A stretch of 64,000 nt of DNA from Nitrospirota bacterium (GCA_016234115.1 JACRHD010000012.1:78128-142127); one strand, 5' to 3'. Positions 25,218-34,445 are shown, numbered from the stretch's first letter. The notes: generated by a model from the sequence alone, not told the origin. Made by a program: numbers and translations.

Positions 25218-27020
25218 CTATGGTCTTGTCATCAAATGCTCCGCGACAGGCCCGAGGGCCAGACCTGGCGCAAATGACAACGCGCCGACGATCAATATAA
25301 CCCCGATCAGAAAACCGATGAACAAAGGTGTATGGGTCGGCAGGGTCCCTAATCCTGCAGGCACTCTCTTCTTTTTGGCAAGAGATCCGGCGATGGCCAG
25401 TACGGGGATTATCACCCAATAACGTCCGATGAACATCGCGATCCCGAGGGCTGTGTTGTAAAAGACCGTGTTCGCGCTGAGACCGGCGAAGGAGCTGCCG
25501 TTATTGTTCGAAGCGGACGAAAAGGCATAGAGTATCTCGGAAAACCCGTGGGGGCCGGGATTGGCGATACCGGCAACACCCGCCTTCGTCGATACCGCAA
25601 TTGCCGTGCCGGCCTTGACCAGGGCATTGACAATCAGCGCCACGAGAACAGACATCTTCATCTCGAACATCTCGATCTTCTTGCCAAGATATTCCGGAGT
25701 GCGACCTACCATCAGCCCGGCCACAAAAACGGCAATAATAGCAAATATCAGCATCCCGTACAGCCCGGAGCCGACGCCTCCGAAGATGACTTCACCCAAC
25801 TGCATCAGCCACATCGGATACAGGCCTCCGAGGGGGGTGAATGAATCGTGCATGGAATTGACCGAGCCGTTCGCTGCCGCTGTGGTGGCCGTGGCCCATA
25901 TCGCGGAATTGGCGATGCCGAAGCGGGCATCCTTGCCTTCCATATTGCCTCCGGGCTGCGAATCACTTGCAGTCTGATCAACACCCATTGCGGTGAAGCG
26001 CGGATTACCCTGCTGTTCGCTCCATACGCACAAAGTCATCAGTGCAACGAGAACGATCACCATAGCCGACAGCAGCGCGCGCCCCTGTCGCTGATCATCC
26101 ACCATTTTTCCGAAGGTGATGCAGAGCGCGGCAGGTATCAGCAGGACCGCAAGAACTTCCAAAAAATTCGACAACGGCGTCGGGTTCTCGAAGGGATGGG
26201 CGGAATTAACATTAAAAAATCCTCCACCGTTGGCGCCTAACTGCTTGATCGCAATCTGTGAGGCAGCCGGTCCGAGGGGAATGACCTGCTCTTTTATCCC
26301 GGTCTTTTCGGTGACCGCATTACCGCTTGCGTCGTTAATGGGACCACCCCTGTCATCGAGTTTCGTGGTATCGTAGCTGCTCGTCCGGGTGAGTGATACG
26401 TTCTTGTATTCGCTAAACGTCTGCACCACTCCCTGAGACACGAGCAGAAGCGACAATATAAGAGAGAGCGGCATCAATATGTAGAGCGTAGAACGTGTGA
26501 GGTCAAACCAGAAATTGCCGATGGTATCTGCGGAATGTCTCTTAAACCCGCGGACCAGGGCCGTGAGCACAGTCATGCCCGTTGCGGCAGACACAAAGTT
26601 CTGCACGCCTAATGCGACCATCTGGGTCAGATAACTCATAGTCGTCTCACCGCCGTACCCCTGCCAGTTGGTGTTTGTAGCGAAACTCACTGCTGTGTTG
26701 AACGCCGAATCAGGCGAAACACCCGGTAACCTTTGAGGGTTCAGCGGAAGGACGCCCTGCAAGCGCTGAAGGAGATAAACTGCAAGCATCCCGGCCGCAT
26801 TGAACAGCAGCACCGCAAACGTGTACTTTTTCCAGCCCATTTCCTCCTCAGGGCATATGCCGCAGAGCCGGTAGAAAATGCGTTCCACGGGCCCGAGCAC
26901 GCGGTCCAGGACAAAGGGCCGGCTTTCGTAAACCCGCGCCATGTAAAGCCCCAGCGGTTTCGCAAGGAGCAGCAGGACGCCGAAATACAGAACAATTTGC
27001 AAAATGTTATTTGCAGTCAT
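25218..27020 (-). CDS. kdpA: KdpA potassium-transporting ATPase subunit A
   Basis: The 600-residue membrane protein has the four selectivity-like loops of KdpA, including [44 protein letters not shown] and [13 protein letters not shown]. It is the potassium channel-like subunit of Kdp. It starts inside the kdpF stop (ATGA-type overlap). It lies 28 bp upstream of kdpB on the minus strand. Confidence 0.97.
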   Translation of the reverse strand: MTANNILQIVLYFGVLLLLAKPLGLYMARVYESRPFVLDRVLGPVERIFYRLCGICPEEEMGWKKYTFAVLLFNAAGMLAVYLLQRLQGVLPLNPQRLPGVSPDSAFNTAVSFATNTNWQGYGGETTMSYLTQMVALGVQNFVSAATGMTVLTALVRGFKRHSADTIGNFWFDLTRSTLYILMPLSLILSLLLVSQGVVQTFSEYKNVSLTRTSSYDTTKLDDRGGPINDASGNAVTEKTGIKEQVIPLGPAASQIAIKQLGANGGGFFNVNSAHPFENPTPLSNFLEVLAVLLIPAALCITFGKMVDDQRQGRALLSAMVIVLVALMTLCVWSEQQGNPRFTAMGVDQTASDSQPGGNMEGKDARFGIANSAIWATATTAAANGSVNSMHDSFTPLGGLYPMWLMQLGEVIFGGVGSGLYGMLIFAIIAVFVAGLMVGRTPEYLGKKIEMFEMKMSVLVALIVNALVKAGTAIAVSTKAGVAGIANPGPHGFSEILYAFSSASNNNGSSFAGLSANTVFYNTALGIAMFIGRYWVIIPVLAIAGSLAKKKRVPAGLGTLPTHTPLFIGFLIGVILIVGALSFAPGLALGPVAEHLMTRP

Positions 27021-27109
27021 GAGAATGCCTCCGGTTTCAAAAGCGCCGCCATCAGGTAGACAAGCAGCCCGACGGCCAGGATGCCTCCAATCCAGTAAAA
27101 TAATTCCAT
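27017..27109 (-). CDS. kdpF: KdpF small membrane subunit
   Basis: The 30-residue [33 protein letters not shown] is a single membrane helix ending ..KPE.F, as expected for KdpF, and overlaps kdpA by the ATGA arrangement. It is missed by the ORF track because of its size. KdpF stabilises the KdpABC complex and is dispensable in E. coli. Confidence 0.92.
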   Translation of the reverse strand: MELFYWIGGILAVGLLVYLMAALLKPEAFS

Positions 27110-27119
27110 GGCCTTCCTC

Positions 27120-27200
27120 CTATAACTTCTCAATTACCTTCACGAAGAGAAGGCTGAGAACAAATAGTACGACCACAATGCCTGCATAGATAATATCCAT
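27120..27200 (-). CDS. 26-residue membrane peptide upstream of kdpF
   Basis: The minus strand encodes MDIIYAGIVVVLFVLSLLFVKVIEKL, one hydrophobic helix followed by a charged tail, with a good ribosome site (GGGAGGTCTCTC before ATG 27200). It is 10 bp ahead of kdpF, so it is presumably part of the kdp transcript. Its position and size suggest a small accessory helix of the Kdp complex; the ORF is too short for the track. The functional claim is inference. Confidence 0.65.
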   Translation of the reverse strand: MDIIYAGIVVVLFVLSLLFVKVIEKL

Positions 27201-27428
27201 GAGAGACCTCCCTCGCTCCGACAACCGTGCCTTTCGGGTTTTTCGTTTTCATGTTCAAATCTTATCATGAGAAGACATTAAAAGGATGAAAAAAGGAGGC
27301 GGAATAGTATAAAGATACGCATGGGCCCTTCACCGGGAAACGTGCCGCCTTAAGAAGGCCTTATTGATACATAAGACCGCCGCGTAGTAGAATTAAAGCT
27401 GCGCTAATCTCTCATAAAGGATGAAGTC

Positions 27429-28544
27429 ATGACAAAAGCAATCGCCCTTTATTCGGGCGGCCTGGACAGCACACTTGCCATACTCACGGTCATGAAGCAG
27501 GGGATCGATGTCACGGCCATTACTTTTCTGAACCATTTCGGCTGCGACATCAGCGACAGGTCTTCCTGTTCAAAGGACCCCTTTGCAGCTTCGGTGAAAT
27601 TCGGCTTTAAAGTAAAACTTTCACACCTTTCGGACAAGTTCCTTGAGATAGTAAAAAATCCGAAGCATGGTCACGGCAGAAACATGAACCCCTGCATTGA
27701 CTGCCGGATACTGATGCTGAAGGAGGCGAAGGAATTCATGGGCCTGACGGGCGCGGATTTTATAATTACCGGGGAAGTATTGGGCCAGAGACCGATGAGC
27801 CAGAGGAAGAACTGTTTCCCGATGATCGACAAGGCTGCGGGATTGAAAGGGTCCGTCCTCAGACCGTTGAGCGCCAAATTCCTTCCCATGACAGTCCCGG
27901 AGGAAAAAGGGCTTGTGGACAGAGAGCAGATGTATGACTTCACAGGCCGTTCAAGGAAGCCGCAGATGGCGCTGGCGCAGGAATTCGGACTGACCGAATA
28001 TCCGGCCCCTGCGGGAGGGTGCCTACTGACAGAACCGATATACGCATACAAACTTAAAGAACTGCTTGAGCATGACAGGGACCCCTCATATACGGACATC
28101 AACCTGCTGAGGCTCGGCAGGCATTTCAGGTTTTCATCCGGATGCAAAATTATAGTCGGCAGAAAGCAGGACGAAAATGACGCGATCAAATCAGTTGCTG
28201 ACAGAGGCGACTGTCTCCTGAGGGTAGACGGAGTGGGAAGTCCTCTTGTCATTGTCCGCGGCGCGCTTACTGATGAAGCAGTGTCCTTCGCGGCGTCCCT
28301 GTGTGCGAGATATTCAGACGCTAAAAATCTCCCTGAAATAACAGTGACCGTTGCGAGGGGAGACGAACGTTCTTATCTCAAAGTCCGTCCGGCGGACAAT
28401 GAGCTGATTGAATTGTACAGGATAGAGAAGAAGGCAGTGTCGGCGAGTAATGTCGGCGTCGGCGCAGCTCCGGATGTCCTTCGCTCGAGGGTCCTGCTGA
28501 AATCGCCTTCCGATATGGATTCGCATACGGACGCTATGTCCTGA
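27429..28544 (+). CDS. PP-loop ATP-pyrophosphatase (thiouridylase-like) with NFACT-R-like C-terminus
   Basis: Residues 1-200 contain the SGGLDSTLA PP-loop and a MnmA/ThiI-like pattern with cysteines (GCDISDRSSCSKD, NPCIDCRIL) that could act in sulfur transfer, and the GEVLGQRPMSQ motif. Residues about 230-300 (FRFSSGCKIIVGRKQDEND) resemble DUF814/NFACT-R. Annotation in related genomes is usually tRNA thiouridylase-like; substrate unknown. The final about 35 residues (SASNVGVGAAPDVLRS...) are antisense to a sensor gene fragment, so the natural C-terminus was probably replaced. ATG 27429 has AAAGGATGAAGTC upstream. Confidence 0.7.
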   Translation: MTKAIALYSGGLDSTLAILTVMKQGIDVTAITFLNHFGCDISDRSSCSKDPFAASVKFGFKVKLSHLSDKFLEIVKNPKHGHGRNMNPCIDCRILMLKEAKEFMGLTGADFIITGEVLGQRPMSQRKNCFPMIDKAAGLKGSVLRPLSAKFLPMTVPEEKGLVDREQMYDFTGRSRKPQMALAQEFGLTEYPAPAGGCLLTEPIYAYKLKELLEHDRDPSYTDINLLRLGRHFRFSSGCKIIVGRKQDENDAIKSVADRGDCLLRVDGVGSPLVIVRGALTDEAVSFAASLCARYSDAKNLPEITVTVARGDERSYLKVRPADNELIELYRIEKKAVSASNVGVGAAPDVLRSRVLLKSPSDMDSHTDAMS

Positions 28545-29038
28545 AACGAGCTGACCACCCTGGCGCAACTGACGTTCAGCTCCCCGATCTCGTCGGAAGA
28601 CGGGGTGAACGGCTCTGCAGCGAGGTGTCCTCTTGACAACCTGACGGCCCATTCCTTCAGCTTGATGATGGGGGTTGAAATATTCCTGGCGATTACTCCG
28701 AGAAAAACTATTGCCAGTATGCCGGCAAAGCACAATATGCCGAGGTTGACCATGAGCATGTAGTCCAGTACCGCGTACGCCTTTGTCTTTTCGATGCCGA
28801 TGATGATCTGAAGCCCAGGCGGGGAAACCCGGTTGCTCGCCAGTATCATCCCGGATAAATCCCCTTCATTAAAGACAAGGACCCTCAACATATATTCGAC
28901 GCCTGAATATTTGTCCTGCCCTTCCCGCGTCATCAGCATAATCCTTTTATCTTCCCACCCGAGGGCCTTCCACGATTCGATCTTACCGTCAAATATTCCC
29001 TTCAGTTCGGATACAGGGATAACTACCCAAGCTGTCAT
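28440..29038 (-). pseudogene. Fragment of a membrane sensor protein with HAMP domains
   Basis: The 28373-29038 frame holds a periplasmic-type segment (WVVIPVSELKGIFDGKIESWKALGW), a membrane helix (MLMVNLGILCFAGILAIVFLGVIA), a HAMP domain (NISTPIIKLKEWAVRLSRGHLAAEPFTPSSDEIGELNVSCARVVSSFQD) and the start of a second HAMP (SISEGDFSRTLERRTSG). There is no output domain. It is cut on the 5' side by a CGTCATTCCCGC repeat and on the 3' side by fusion with the end of the PP-loop gene, so I read it as a remnant of a chemoreceptor or sensor kinase. Confidence 0.6.
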
Positions 29039-29062
29039 TCCCGCAGTCAGTAAGCGGTGACG
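29032..29062. repeat. Truncated CGTCATTCCCGC-type repeat
   Basis: CTGTCATTCCCGCAGTCAGTAAGCGGTGACGGG is a partial member of the family at the broken 5' end of the sensor fragment and near the mscS stop. Confidence 0.6.
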
Positions 29063-29071
29063 GGGTCCGGC

Positions 29072-30106
29072 CTATTTCTTCCAGTCCTGGTCCTCTCTCA
29101 GATAAACCACTCTCTGCGCAAACGGTATCTCAATCCCCTCTTCCTTAAATCTCCTGAATATCCGCTTTCTCAGCTCATGCTGGACATCGGCCTGGTCGCC
29201 GAATTCCCGCACGTGACAAATCAGCGTAAAATCCAGGGAGTCCTTTCCGAATCCGGGGATTAATCTCGCAACCGGCGGATCAGCTAACAGTCCGTCAACC
29301 ATGCCGAATGCCTTATTTACTTCATCGGTAAGTATCTTCTCAACGTCTTCGGGGTCGGAGCCGTAACTTACGCTTACCGGGATCATGAGGGCCATCTTCT
29401 TTTCCGGCAGGCTGTAATTTGTAAGGATGCTCTGGGAGAGTTTGCTGTTCGGGATAACGACCATATTGTTCGGCATCATCCTTATCCTTGTCGTCCTCCA
29501 CGTAATGTCTTCAACGTATCCTTCCTGTCCTGTTTCGAGCCTGATAAAGTCCCCGACCCTGACGGCTTTCTCCATGAGGATGTGTATCCCGGCAAAGAGG
29601 TTTGCAAGCGTGTCCTGCAGGGCGAGGGCCACCGCAAGGCCTCCGACCCCGAGGGCCGTGATAAGGGGGGTTATCGATATCCCAAGGACGCTGAGTATTA
29701 TCAGCAGACCCAGGATTAGGATTGTGCCTTTCAGTATTCCGAATGCAAGGCCCGTGGCGGGTATCGGCAATTCCGTTTTCCGGATATAATCACGTAATAT
29801 CTTCCCGGACAGGTTGGCCGTGGCTATCGTTATGGAAAATATTACAATAATATGGATCGCCTTGCTGATTTGAAAGACATACTTTTCAGGGAGGTCCGAG
29901 ACTGCAATGCCGATGTACAGCCCGATCGCGATACACCAGAAGATGGAGGGACTTTTAAATGCCCCGATGATGATATCGTCTGCCCTGGTCTCCGTCCTGT
30001 CGGCCCACTTGTGAAGGACCCTGAAGGCGACTGCCCTGACGATCAGTAAAATTACAGAAGACAGTACGGCGGTTGTCAAAGGAATGAGAACCAGCTTGAC
30101 GTCCAT
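29072..30106 (-). CDS. MscS family mechanosensitive channel
   Basis: The 344-residue protein has five predicted membrane helices, the pore helix LITALGVGGLAVALALQDTLANLFAGIHILMEKAVRVGDFIRL (the MscS signature) and the downstream beta domain (GYVEDITWRTTRIRMMPNNMVVIPNSKLSQSILTNYS) and alpha-beta cytosolic domain. It resembles YbdG/MscS-type channels of the YggB family. The 5' region up to 30225 is filled with an inverted heptanucleotide repeat. Confidence 0.9.
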   Translation of the reverse strand: MDVKLVLIPLTTAVLSSVILLIVRAVAFRVLHKWADRTETRADDIIIGAFKSPSIFWCIAIGLYIGIAVSDLPEKYVFQISKAIHIIVIFSITIATANLSGKILRDYIRKTELPIPATGLAFGILKGTILILGLLIILSVLGISITPLITALGVGGLAVALALQDTLANLFAGIHILMEKAVRVGDFIRLETGQEGYVEDITWRTTRIRMMPNNMVVIPNSKLSQSILTNYSLPEKKMALMIPVSVSYGSDPEDVEKILTDEVNKAFGMVDGLLADPPVARLIPGFGKDSLDFTLICHVREFGDQADVQHELRKRIFRRFKEEGIEIPFAQRVVYLREDQDWKK

Positions 30107-30117
30107 AAATACCTCGG

Positions 30118-30224
30118 TACTCGTGTCCGTGGTCCGTGTCCGTTTCCTTCACGGTCACGGACCACGGACACGATTCACGTCTTTCTTTTTTCAACGGTCA
30201 CGTTAACCGGACACGGTTCACGGA
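30118..30224. repeat. Heptanucleotide repeat island with 17-bp perfect inverted arms
   Basis: CGTGTCCGTGGTCCGTG (30122-30138) and CACGGACCACGGACACG (30156-30172) are exact reverse complements built of 7-bp units (GTGTCCG, TCACGGA, CCACGGA). A third related patch, TCACGTTAACCGGACACGG, follows. The island lies between mscS and parA and can form a strong hairpin. Confidence 0.75.
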
Positions 30225-30225
30225 A

Positions 30226-31023
30226 CTAAATCGACGAAATAAGCTGACGCACCTGGTTCACCGTCGGGTCTTCCGTCCCATTGATCCTCTCATCAAGCCA
30301 AAGCGTAACAAGACGGTAATCGTCGGCCCCCTTTGAGAGGCGGTCAGTCAAGATTACGGGTTTGCCGCGACCCGGCGCCTCTGTGAGAGAAACATTCTCC
30401 CGGACAATCGGCGATACCCTTCTGGGGAACATCTCTTTCAGCGCGTCCATAATGTCCCAGTGTACGCGGCGACGCCTCTGCGCGCGACAGGGGACAACGG
30501 CTTCTATTTGAATATCAGGATTAATAGTCATCTTGAACGATTCTATCGCGGCGACCATCTGCTTAACGCCGTTTAATCCGAGAAATGAGGTCTCAACAGG
30601 GATTATCACATATTGACACGCCGCCAGCGAGTTCATGGTCTGAAATCCGAGGCTGGGCGGGCAATCAATAATTACAATGTCCCAGTCGCCTTCGGTCTTT
30701 TCGAGACACCGGGCGAGAACGTCATTCCCCGCGCTTTCGGCGTACCACATTCCGGCGGTTGCCAGCGCCATCCCTGACGGGACCAGGTCGAGTCCGGCCA
30801 TTGACGTGGCCGTTACCGTCAGCGCCGTCGAACTTTTCAGCGAATAAAGGAGCTCATTGCCTTCGTTCATAACGCCGAGACTAATACTTGCGCTGCCCTG
30901 CGGGTCCATGTCCACAAGAAGCACTTTCTTGCCCATTTCGGCCCAGCATGCCGCAATATTGACTGCTGTCGTGGTCTTACCCACCCCACCCTTCAGATTG
31001 ACTACCGACACCACTTTTTTCAT
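30226..31023 (-). CDS. ParA/Soj family ATPase
   Basis: The 265-residue protein starts MKKVVSVVNLKGGVGKTTTAVNIAA, a deviant Walker A, followed by VLLVDMDPQGSAS and a switch II DIVIIDCPPSLGF motif. This is the chromosome partitioning/MinD-superfamily type ATPase of about 260 residues. It is an orphan: no parB or parS is seen. A possible role is in positioning a cellular cargo. AGGAGG at about ten bases upstream of ATG. Confidence 0.85.
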   Translation of the reverse strand: MKKVVSVVNLKGGVGKTTTAVNIAACWAEMGKKVLLVDMDPQGSASISLGVMNEGNELLYSLKSSTALTVTATSMAGLDLVPSGMALATAGMWYAESAGNDVLARCLEKTEGDWDIVIIDCPPSLGFQTMNSLAACQYVIIPVETSFLGLNGVKQMVAAIESFKMTINPDIQIEAVVPCRAQRRRRVHWDIMDALKEMFPRRVSPIVRENVSLTEAPGRGKPVILTDRLSKGADDYRLVTLWLDERINGTEDPTVNQVRQLISSI

Positions 31024-31397
31024 CTATCTGTTTCCTCCTGATATTTTCCGGCTGACACCGGATTGGGATAATGAACAGACGCAGAGGACTGCTTTGATGC
31101 AGTAGTAATCTATAGATTTTATGAGGATTTGTCAACAGAACATTAGAAAAAAGCGGTAACCATTCATCAGTTACGGGTTCATGTTATCCCCCTCTTTGGA
31201 AAAGACCAACAGTAGGCGCCTTAAGCAGGTTAGGGGAGATTTTCAGGGGGTGGAACATTGGTGCAAGCAACATGCGGTTTATTGCAGGGCAGCCAATAAA
31301 TATTTATATCGATATTTATTTGTTGCCTATCGCAAATTTCTTCATGTATTCTGATTAGAATAAAATTGCCGGAATTCCCAGGGATGAGGCTCTGCTT
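31024..31397. other. Intergenic region with repeats ahead of the histidine kinase gene
   Basis: About 370 bp without a supported gene. It includes an interrupted mini-repeat at 31187-31250 and an AT-rich stretch around 31300-31330 (AATATTTATATCGATATTTATT) that may be promoter DNA for the kinase gene. No clear -35/-10 pair could be assigned. Confidence 0.4.
31187..31250. repeat. CCCCTCTTTGGAAAAGA-type mini-repeat interrupted by a 22-bp insert
   Basis: The flanks TCCCCCTCTTTGGAAAAGA and GGTTAGGGGAGATTTT belong to the family seen at 10991-11067. Between them sits CCAACAGTAGGCGCCTTAAGCA (31206-31227), which also occurs, with three transitions, inside another repeat at 52944-52965. Confidence 0.7.
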
Positions 31398-34244
31398 ATG
31401 AATGCCCTAATAATGCAAATGGACTATATCTTTTTCTTCTACGGCTTCGCCTTTATCATTTTAGGCGCGGTCTGCTTTATCCTGATAAAAGAAAAGCTGC
31501 AGCGCCTGCCCTGGGTATGGCTCGGACTCTTCGGATTTACTCACGGGGTGCATGAGTGGCTCGATCTGTTTGCCGTCAGCCTCGAAGACAGTATGTCCCT
31601 CAGGGTTGTTCGTCTTTCTTTTACAATCATCTCCTTTTTGTTTCTGACGGAGTTCGGCCGCGCGGGGGTCGCAGAGTTGAAGTCCAAAGGGACGGGGCGG
31701 TGGATATTTGTTCCCTTAGCGGCATTGGCGTCCATAGGAGGATTTGCCGGCTTAACGGGTTTAGAGGCCTCTTCGCGTTACGTTCTCGGCCTTACAGGAG
31801 GACTATGGGCCTCCCTTGCCCTGGTTCTCGTCGCGAAACAACTCGAACCGCGCCCCAGGCGCTGGCTGACCGCGGGGGGGCTGTCTCTCGGGCTTTACGC
31901 CGTCTCCACCGGCGTCATAGTCGGTCAAGCCGGTTTCTTCCCTGCATCCGTATTGAACAGTAATGCGTTTCTGCAGGCCCTTGGATTTCCCATTCAGTTA
32001 TTGCGGGGCATCCTTGCCATCTTTACCGCTTTTTCGATCTGGGTGTATTCTCAGGTCAGTTCCACCGATGAATACGAAGTCCATCGCATAAAAAAAAGAT
32101 ACACCTTCCTGCCCGGCGCCGTCATTATTATCATTCTCGCGGGCGGGTGGGCCTTGACCGGGTTCCTGGGCAGACACGCAGCTCACGAGGTATTGGAGAC
32201 CGGGCATCTTCACGCGGAAACATTGTCCGGCCACCTTAACTACGTATTAAGGGAGACCAGACATACTGCCGACGTGAAAGCCCGTTCGCCGCTTGTTGTA
32301 AGGGCCCTACTTACCGGGAGTCCCCGGGACATGGAAACGGCAAGGGTCATCATGAATGAGTGCAAGGATGAAGCAGACCGCAAGGCCCCGTTTTGTTCCC
32401 TTCAGGACACCAGGAACAATACCATCCTGCACTGCAATCGCAAGAATGGAAACAGCTTGCCGGACAAATTCCATTTGACTGAAGACGGAGGTTTTAAAAG
32501 CTATTTCTCGTTCGACGCCGCATCAAAGGTGTGGCGCTATCACGCAATCGCCCCGGTAAAAGATGAAAAGGGGAATGTCCTCGGGTCCGTAGTGATCAGG
32601 GAAGACATGAAAGGCGTCGAGGAATTCTTCAAAAAGCATGAGCATGCTTTTTTAGTCGATCCTGACGGGATTATATTTCTGTCGAGCAGTGAATGCTGGT
32701 GCCTGAAGAGCTTGTGGCCGTTGAAAGGAGACGCTCGAAAAAACATCGCCTCCTCGGGACGATTCGGTCCCGGGCCGTTTGATGTCGTTCTGCCGGAAGA
32801 GGTCATGAATGGAATGCTTACCGTCCTTGACGGAAAGCGCTTTCTCGTTACGCGACGGACCATAAATAACGAGGGACGGTCGATAGTTCTTTTGAGTCCG
32901 ACACGTCTCATAGCCGCGTACAGGCTCTTTGCGATTTTTTCCACGTTCGTCATTTCAGGACTGACGATCGTCTTTTTTTCAATGTTGTATCTATCAAAGA
33001 AATCCGCCTCACAGATCGCCTCTTCTGAACAGAAGCTGCTCGCTTCATATCAAATGTTGGTCAAGGAAATAGGCGAACACAAAGCGGCCCAGGAATCCCT
33101 GAAGGAGTCCGAGGCGAAGTTCAGGAACATCTACGAAGACTCGCCGATAGGGATAGAGATATACGATTCCGAAGGGTCGCTCCTGGATATCAACAGAGCG
33201 GGCATGGACATATTCGGCATACCGGACACCCGAAGAGTCAAAGGCTTCAAACTCTTTGAAGACCCTAATATATCCGAAGACGTCAGGGACAGGCTCCTCA
33301 GGGGCGAGATCGTAAGGTTCGAAGCCGTATTTGATTTCGACAGGGTCGTGGAGCTCGACCTGTACAATACTTCAAAGTCGGGCCGGATGTACATCAATTT
33401 AGTCATTACCCCTATAAGACCCGAAGCGGAAAATAAATTCAGCGGATACCTGGTGCAGGTGCAGGACATTACCTCGCGCAAATTGGCGGAGGCGGAGGCC
33501 CTTCGAACAAGCCACCTTGCCGCCCTCGGCGAACTGGCTGCCGGAGTGGCCCACGAAATCAATAACCCTGTAAACGGTATAATCAACTACGCTCAACTCC
33601 TGTTCAACAAATTGAACAGGGGGACCGCGGAAAGCGATATTGCCGGCATGATTATTAAAGAAGGCGACCGCATCGCCGACATAGTAAGCAGTCTTCTTTC
33701 ATTCGCGCGTGAGAAAAGAAAATTTAAAAGGCCGGTCGGGATATCCGAAATATTGTCCGAGTCCCTGAAGCTGACGGACGCCCAGTTAAAGAAAGACGGC
33801 ATTATACTGAAAACGGACGTCCCGCCTGAACTGCCGCAAATAACAGCCAACCTGCAGCAGCTCCAGCAGGTCTTTCTGAATATTTTGAGCAACGCAAGAT
33901 ACGCCCTGAACCAGAAGTATCCGTTCGCGCACGAAGACAAGATCATAGGGATTACAGCCGCTGAAGTCCCGATTGAGGACCGGAAATATATCCGGGTCAT
34001 TTTCGAGGACCACGGCACTGGCATGTCCGACGGCATATTCAACAAAGTGCTCAACCCGTTTTTTACCACAAAACCGGACAACATAGGGACGGGGCTCGGT
34101 CTGAGCATAAGTCACGGCATCATCAGGGACCACGGAGGGAGACTGACGCTTGAAAGCAGGGAGGGCGAATTTACAAAGGTCATAATCGACCTGCCTGTAC
34201 ATCCTGAGTTACGGGCGACAGCCGACACAGGAATGACGGGCTGA
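31398..34244 (+). CDS. Membrane-bound PAS sensor histidine kinase
   Basis: The 948-residue protein begins with about seven membrane segments (residues 5-225), then another helix (FLPGAVIIIILAGGWALTGFL) and a large sensory domain of about 240 residues followed by another helix (LFAIFSTFVISGLTIVFFSMLYL). PAS domain begins near ESEAKFRNIYEDSPIGIEIYDSEGSLLDIN; HisKA follows with LAALGELAAGVAHEINNPVNGIINYAQLLF, and HATPase with NILSNARYALNQ and GTGLGLSISHGIIRDHGG. The N-terminal region resembles 7TM sensory kinases. No response regulator is adjacent. Signal unknown. Confidence 0.85.
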   Translation: MNALIMQMDYIFFFYGFAFIILGAVCFILIKEKLQRLPWVWLGLFGFTHGVHEWLDLFAVSLEDSMSLRVVRLSFTIISFLFLTEFGRAGVAELKSKGTGRWIFVPLAALASIGGFAGLTGLEASSRYVLGLTGGLWASLALVLVAKQLEPRPRRWLTAGGLSLGLYAVSTGVIVGQAGFFPASVLNSNAFLQALGFPIQLLRGILAIFTAFSIWVYSQVSSTDEYEVHRIKKRYTFLPGAVIIIILAGGWALTGFLGRHAAHEVLETGHLHAETLSGHLNYVLRETRHTADVKARSPLVVRALLTGSPRDMETARVIMNECKDEADRKAPFCSLQDTRNNTILHCNRKNGNSLPDKFHLTEDGGFKSYFSFDAASKVWRYHAIAPVKDEKGNVLGSVVIREDMKGVEEFFKKHEHAFLVDPDGIIFLSSSECWCLKSLWPLKGDARKNIASSGRFGPGPFDVVLPEEVMNGMLTVLDGKRFLVTRRTINNEGRSIVLLSPTRLIAAYRLFAIFSTFVISGLTIVFFSMLYLSKKSASQIASSEQKLLASYQMLVKEIGEHKAAQESLKESEAKFRNIYEDSPIGIEIYDSEGSLLDINRAGMDIFGIPDTRRVKGFKLFEDPNISEDVRDRLLRGEIVRFEAVFDFDRVVELDLYNTSKSGRMYINLVITPIRPEAENKFSGYLVQVQDITSRKLAEAEALRTSHLAALGELAAGVAHEINNPVNGIINYAQLLFNKLNRGTAESDIAGMIIKEGDRIADIVSSLLSFAREKRKFKRPVGISEILSESLKLTDAQLKKDGIILKTDVPPELPQITANLQQLQQVFLNILSNARYALNQKYPFAHEDKIIGITAAEVPIEDRKYIRVIFEDHGTGMSDGIFNKVLNPFFTTKPDNIGTGLGLSISHGIIRDHGGRLTLESREGEFTKVIIDLPVHPELRATADTGMTG

Positions 34245-34298
34245 TGAATCCCGGTTAACTCTCACTTTTACTTTCCGTAACATCCGGGAGAATTTCTC

Positions 34299-34328
34299 TT
34301 GACGAACCGTCACTGGTCATGCTATTGT
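34299..34328 (+). promoter_or_regulatory. Candidate promoter upstream of the cold shock leader
   Basis: TTGACG (34299-34304) and TATTGT (34323-34328) are separated by 18 bp. Transcription would begin near 34335 and run into the terminator-like hairpin at 34365-34398. Confidence 0.5.
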
Positions 34329-34334
34329 AAAAAT

Positions 34335-34398
34335 GAAATTTTAGAAGTTTTTGCAGTTCACGGGGGCCACAAAGACTTTTGACTTTGTGGCCTTTTTT
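34335..34398 (+). ncRNA. Candidate short leader RNA or small RNA ending at a terminator, upstream of csp
   Basis: A promoter-like pair precedes and a strong hairpin GGCCACAAAG-N8-CTTTGTGGCC followed by TTTTTT (34365-34398) ends this short stretch. A second promoter-like TTGACG at 34400-34405 lies directly after it, and the cold-shock start codon at 34446. This may be an attenuated leader or an independent short RNA. The evidence is only structural. Confidence 0.4.
34365..34398 (+). terminator. Rho-independent terminator or attenuator upstream of csp
   Basis: GGCCACAAAG, loop ACTTTTGA, CTTTGTGGCC, then six T. It lies after one candidate promoter and before a second. It is not preceded by a stop codon of a gene close by: the kinase gene ends about 120 bp earlier, so it can also be the terminator of that kinase gene. 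Confidence 0.65.
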
Positions 34399-34445
34399 CT
34401 TGACGGCCTTCTGAGATTTTAATTTAAGATAAGGAGGTAAACGAA

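Noticed and set aside
22409-27020. Possible KdpE binding site upstream of kdp
   Set aside because: I saw no match to the known T-rich KdpE box in 27200-27400, so I do not report one.
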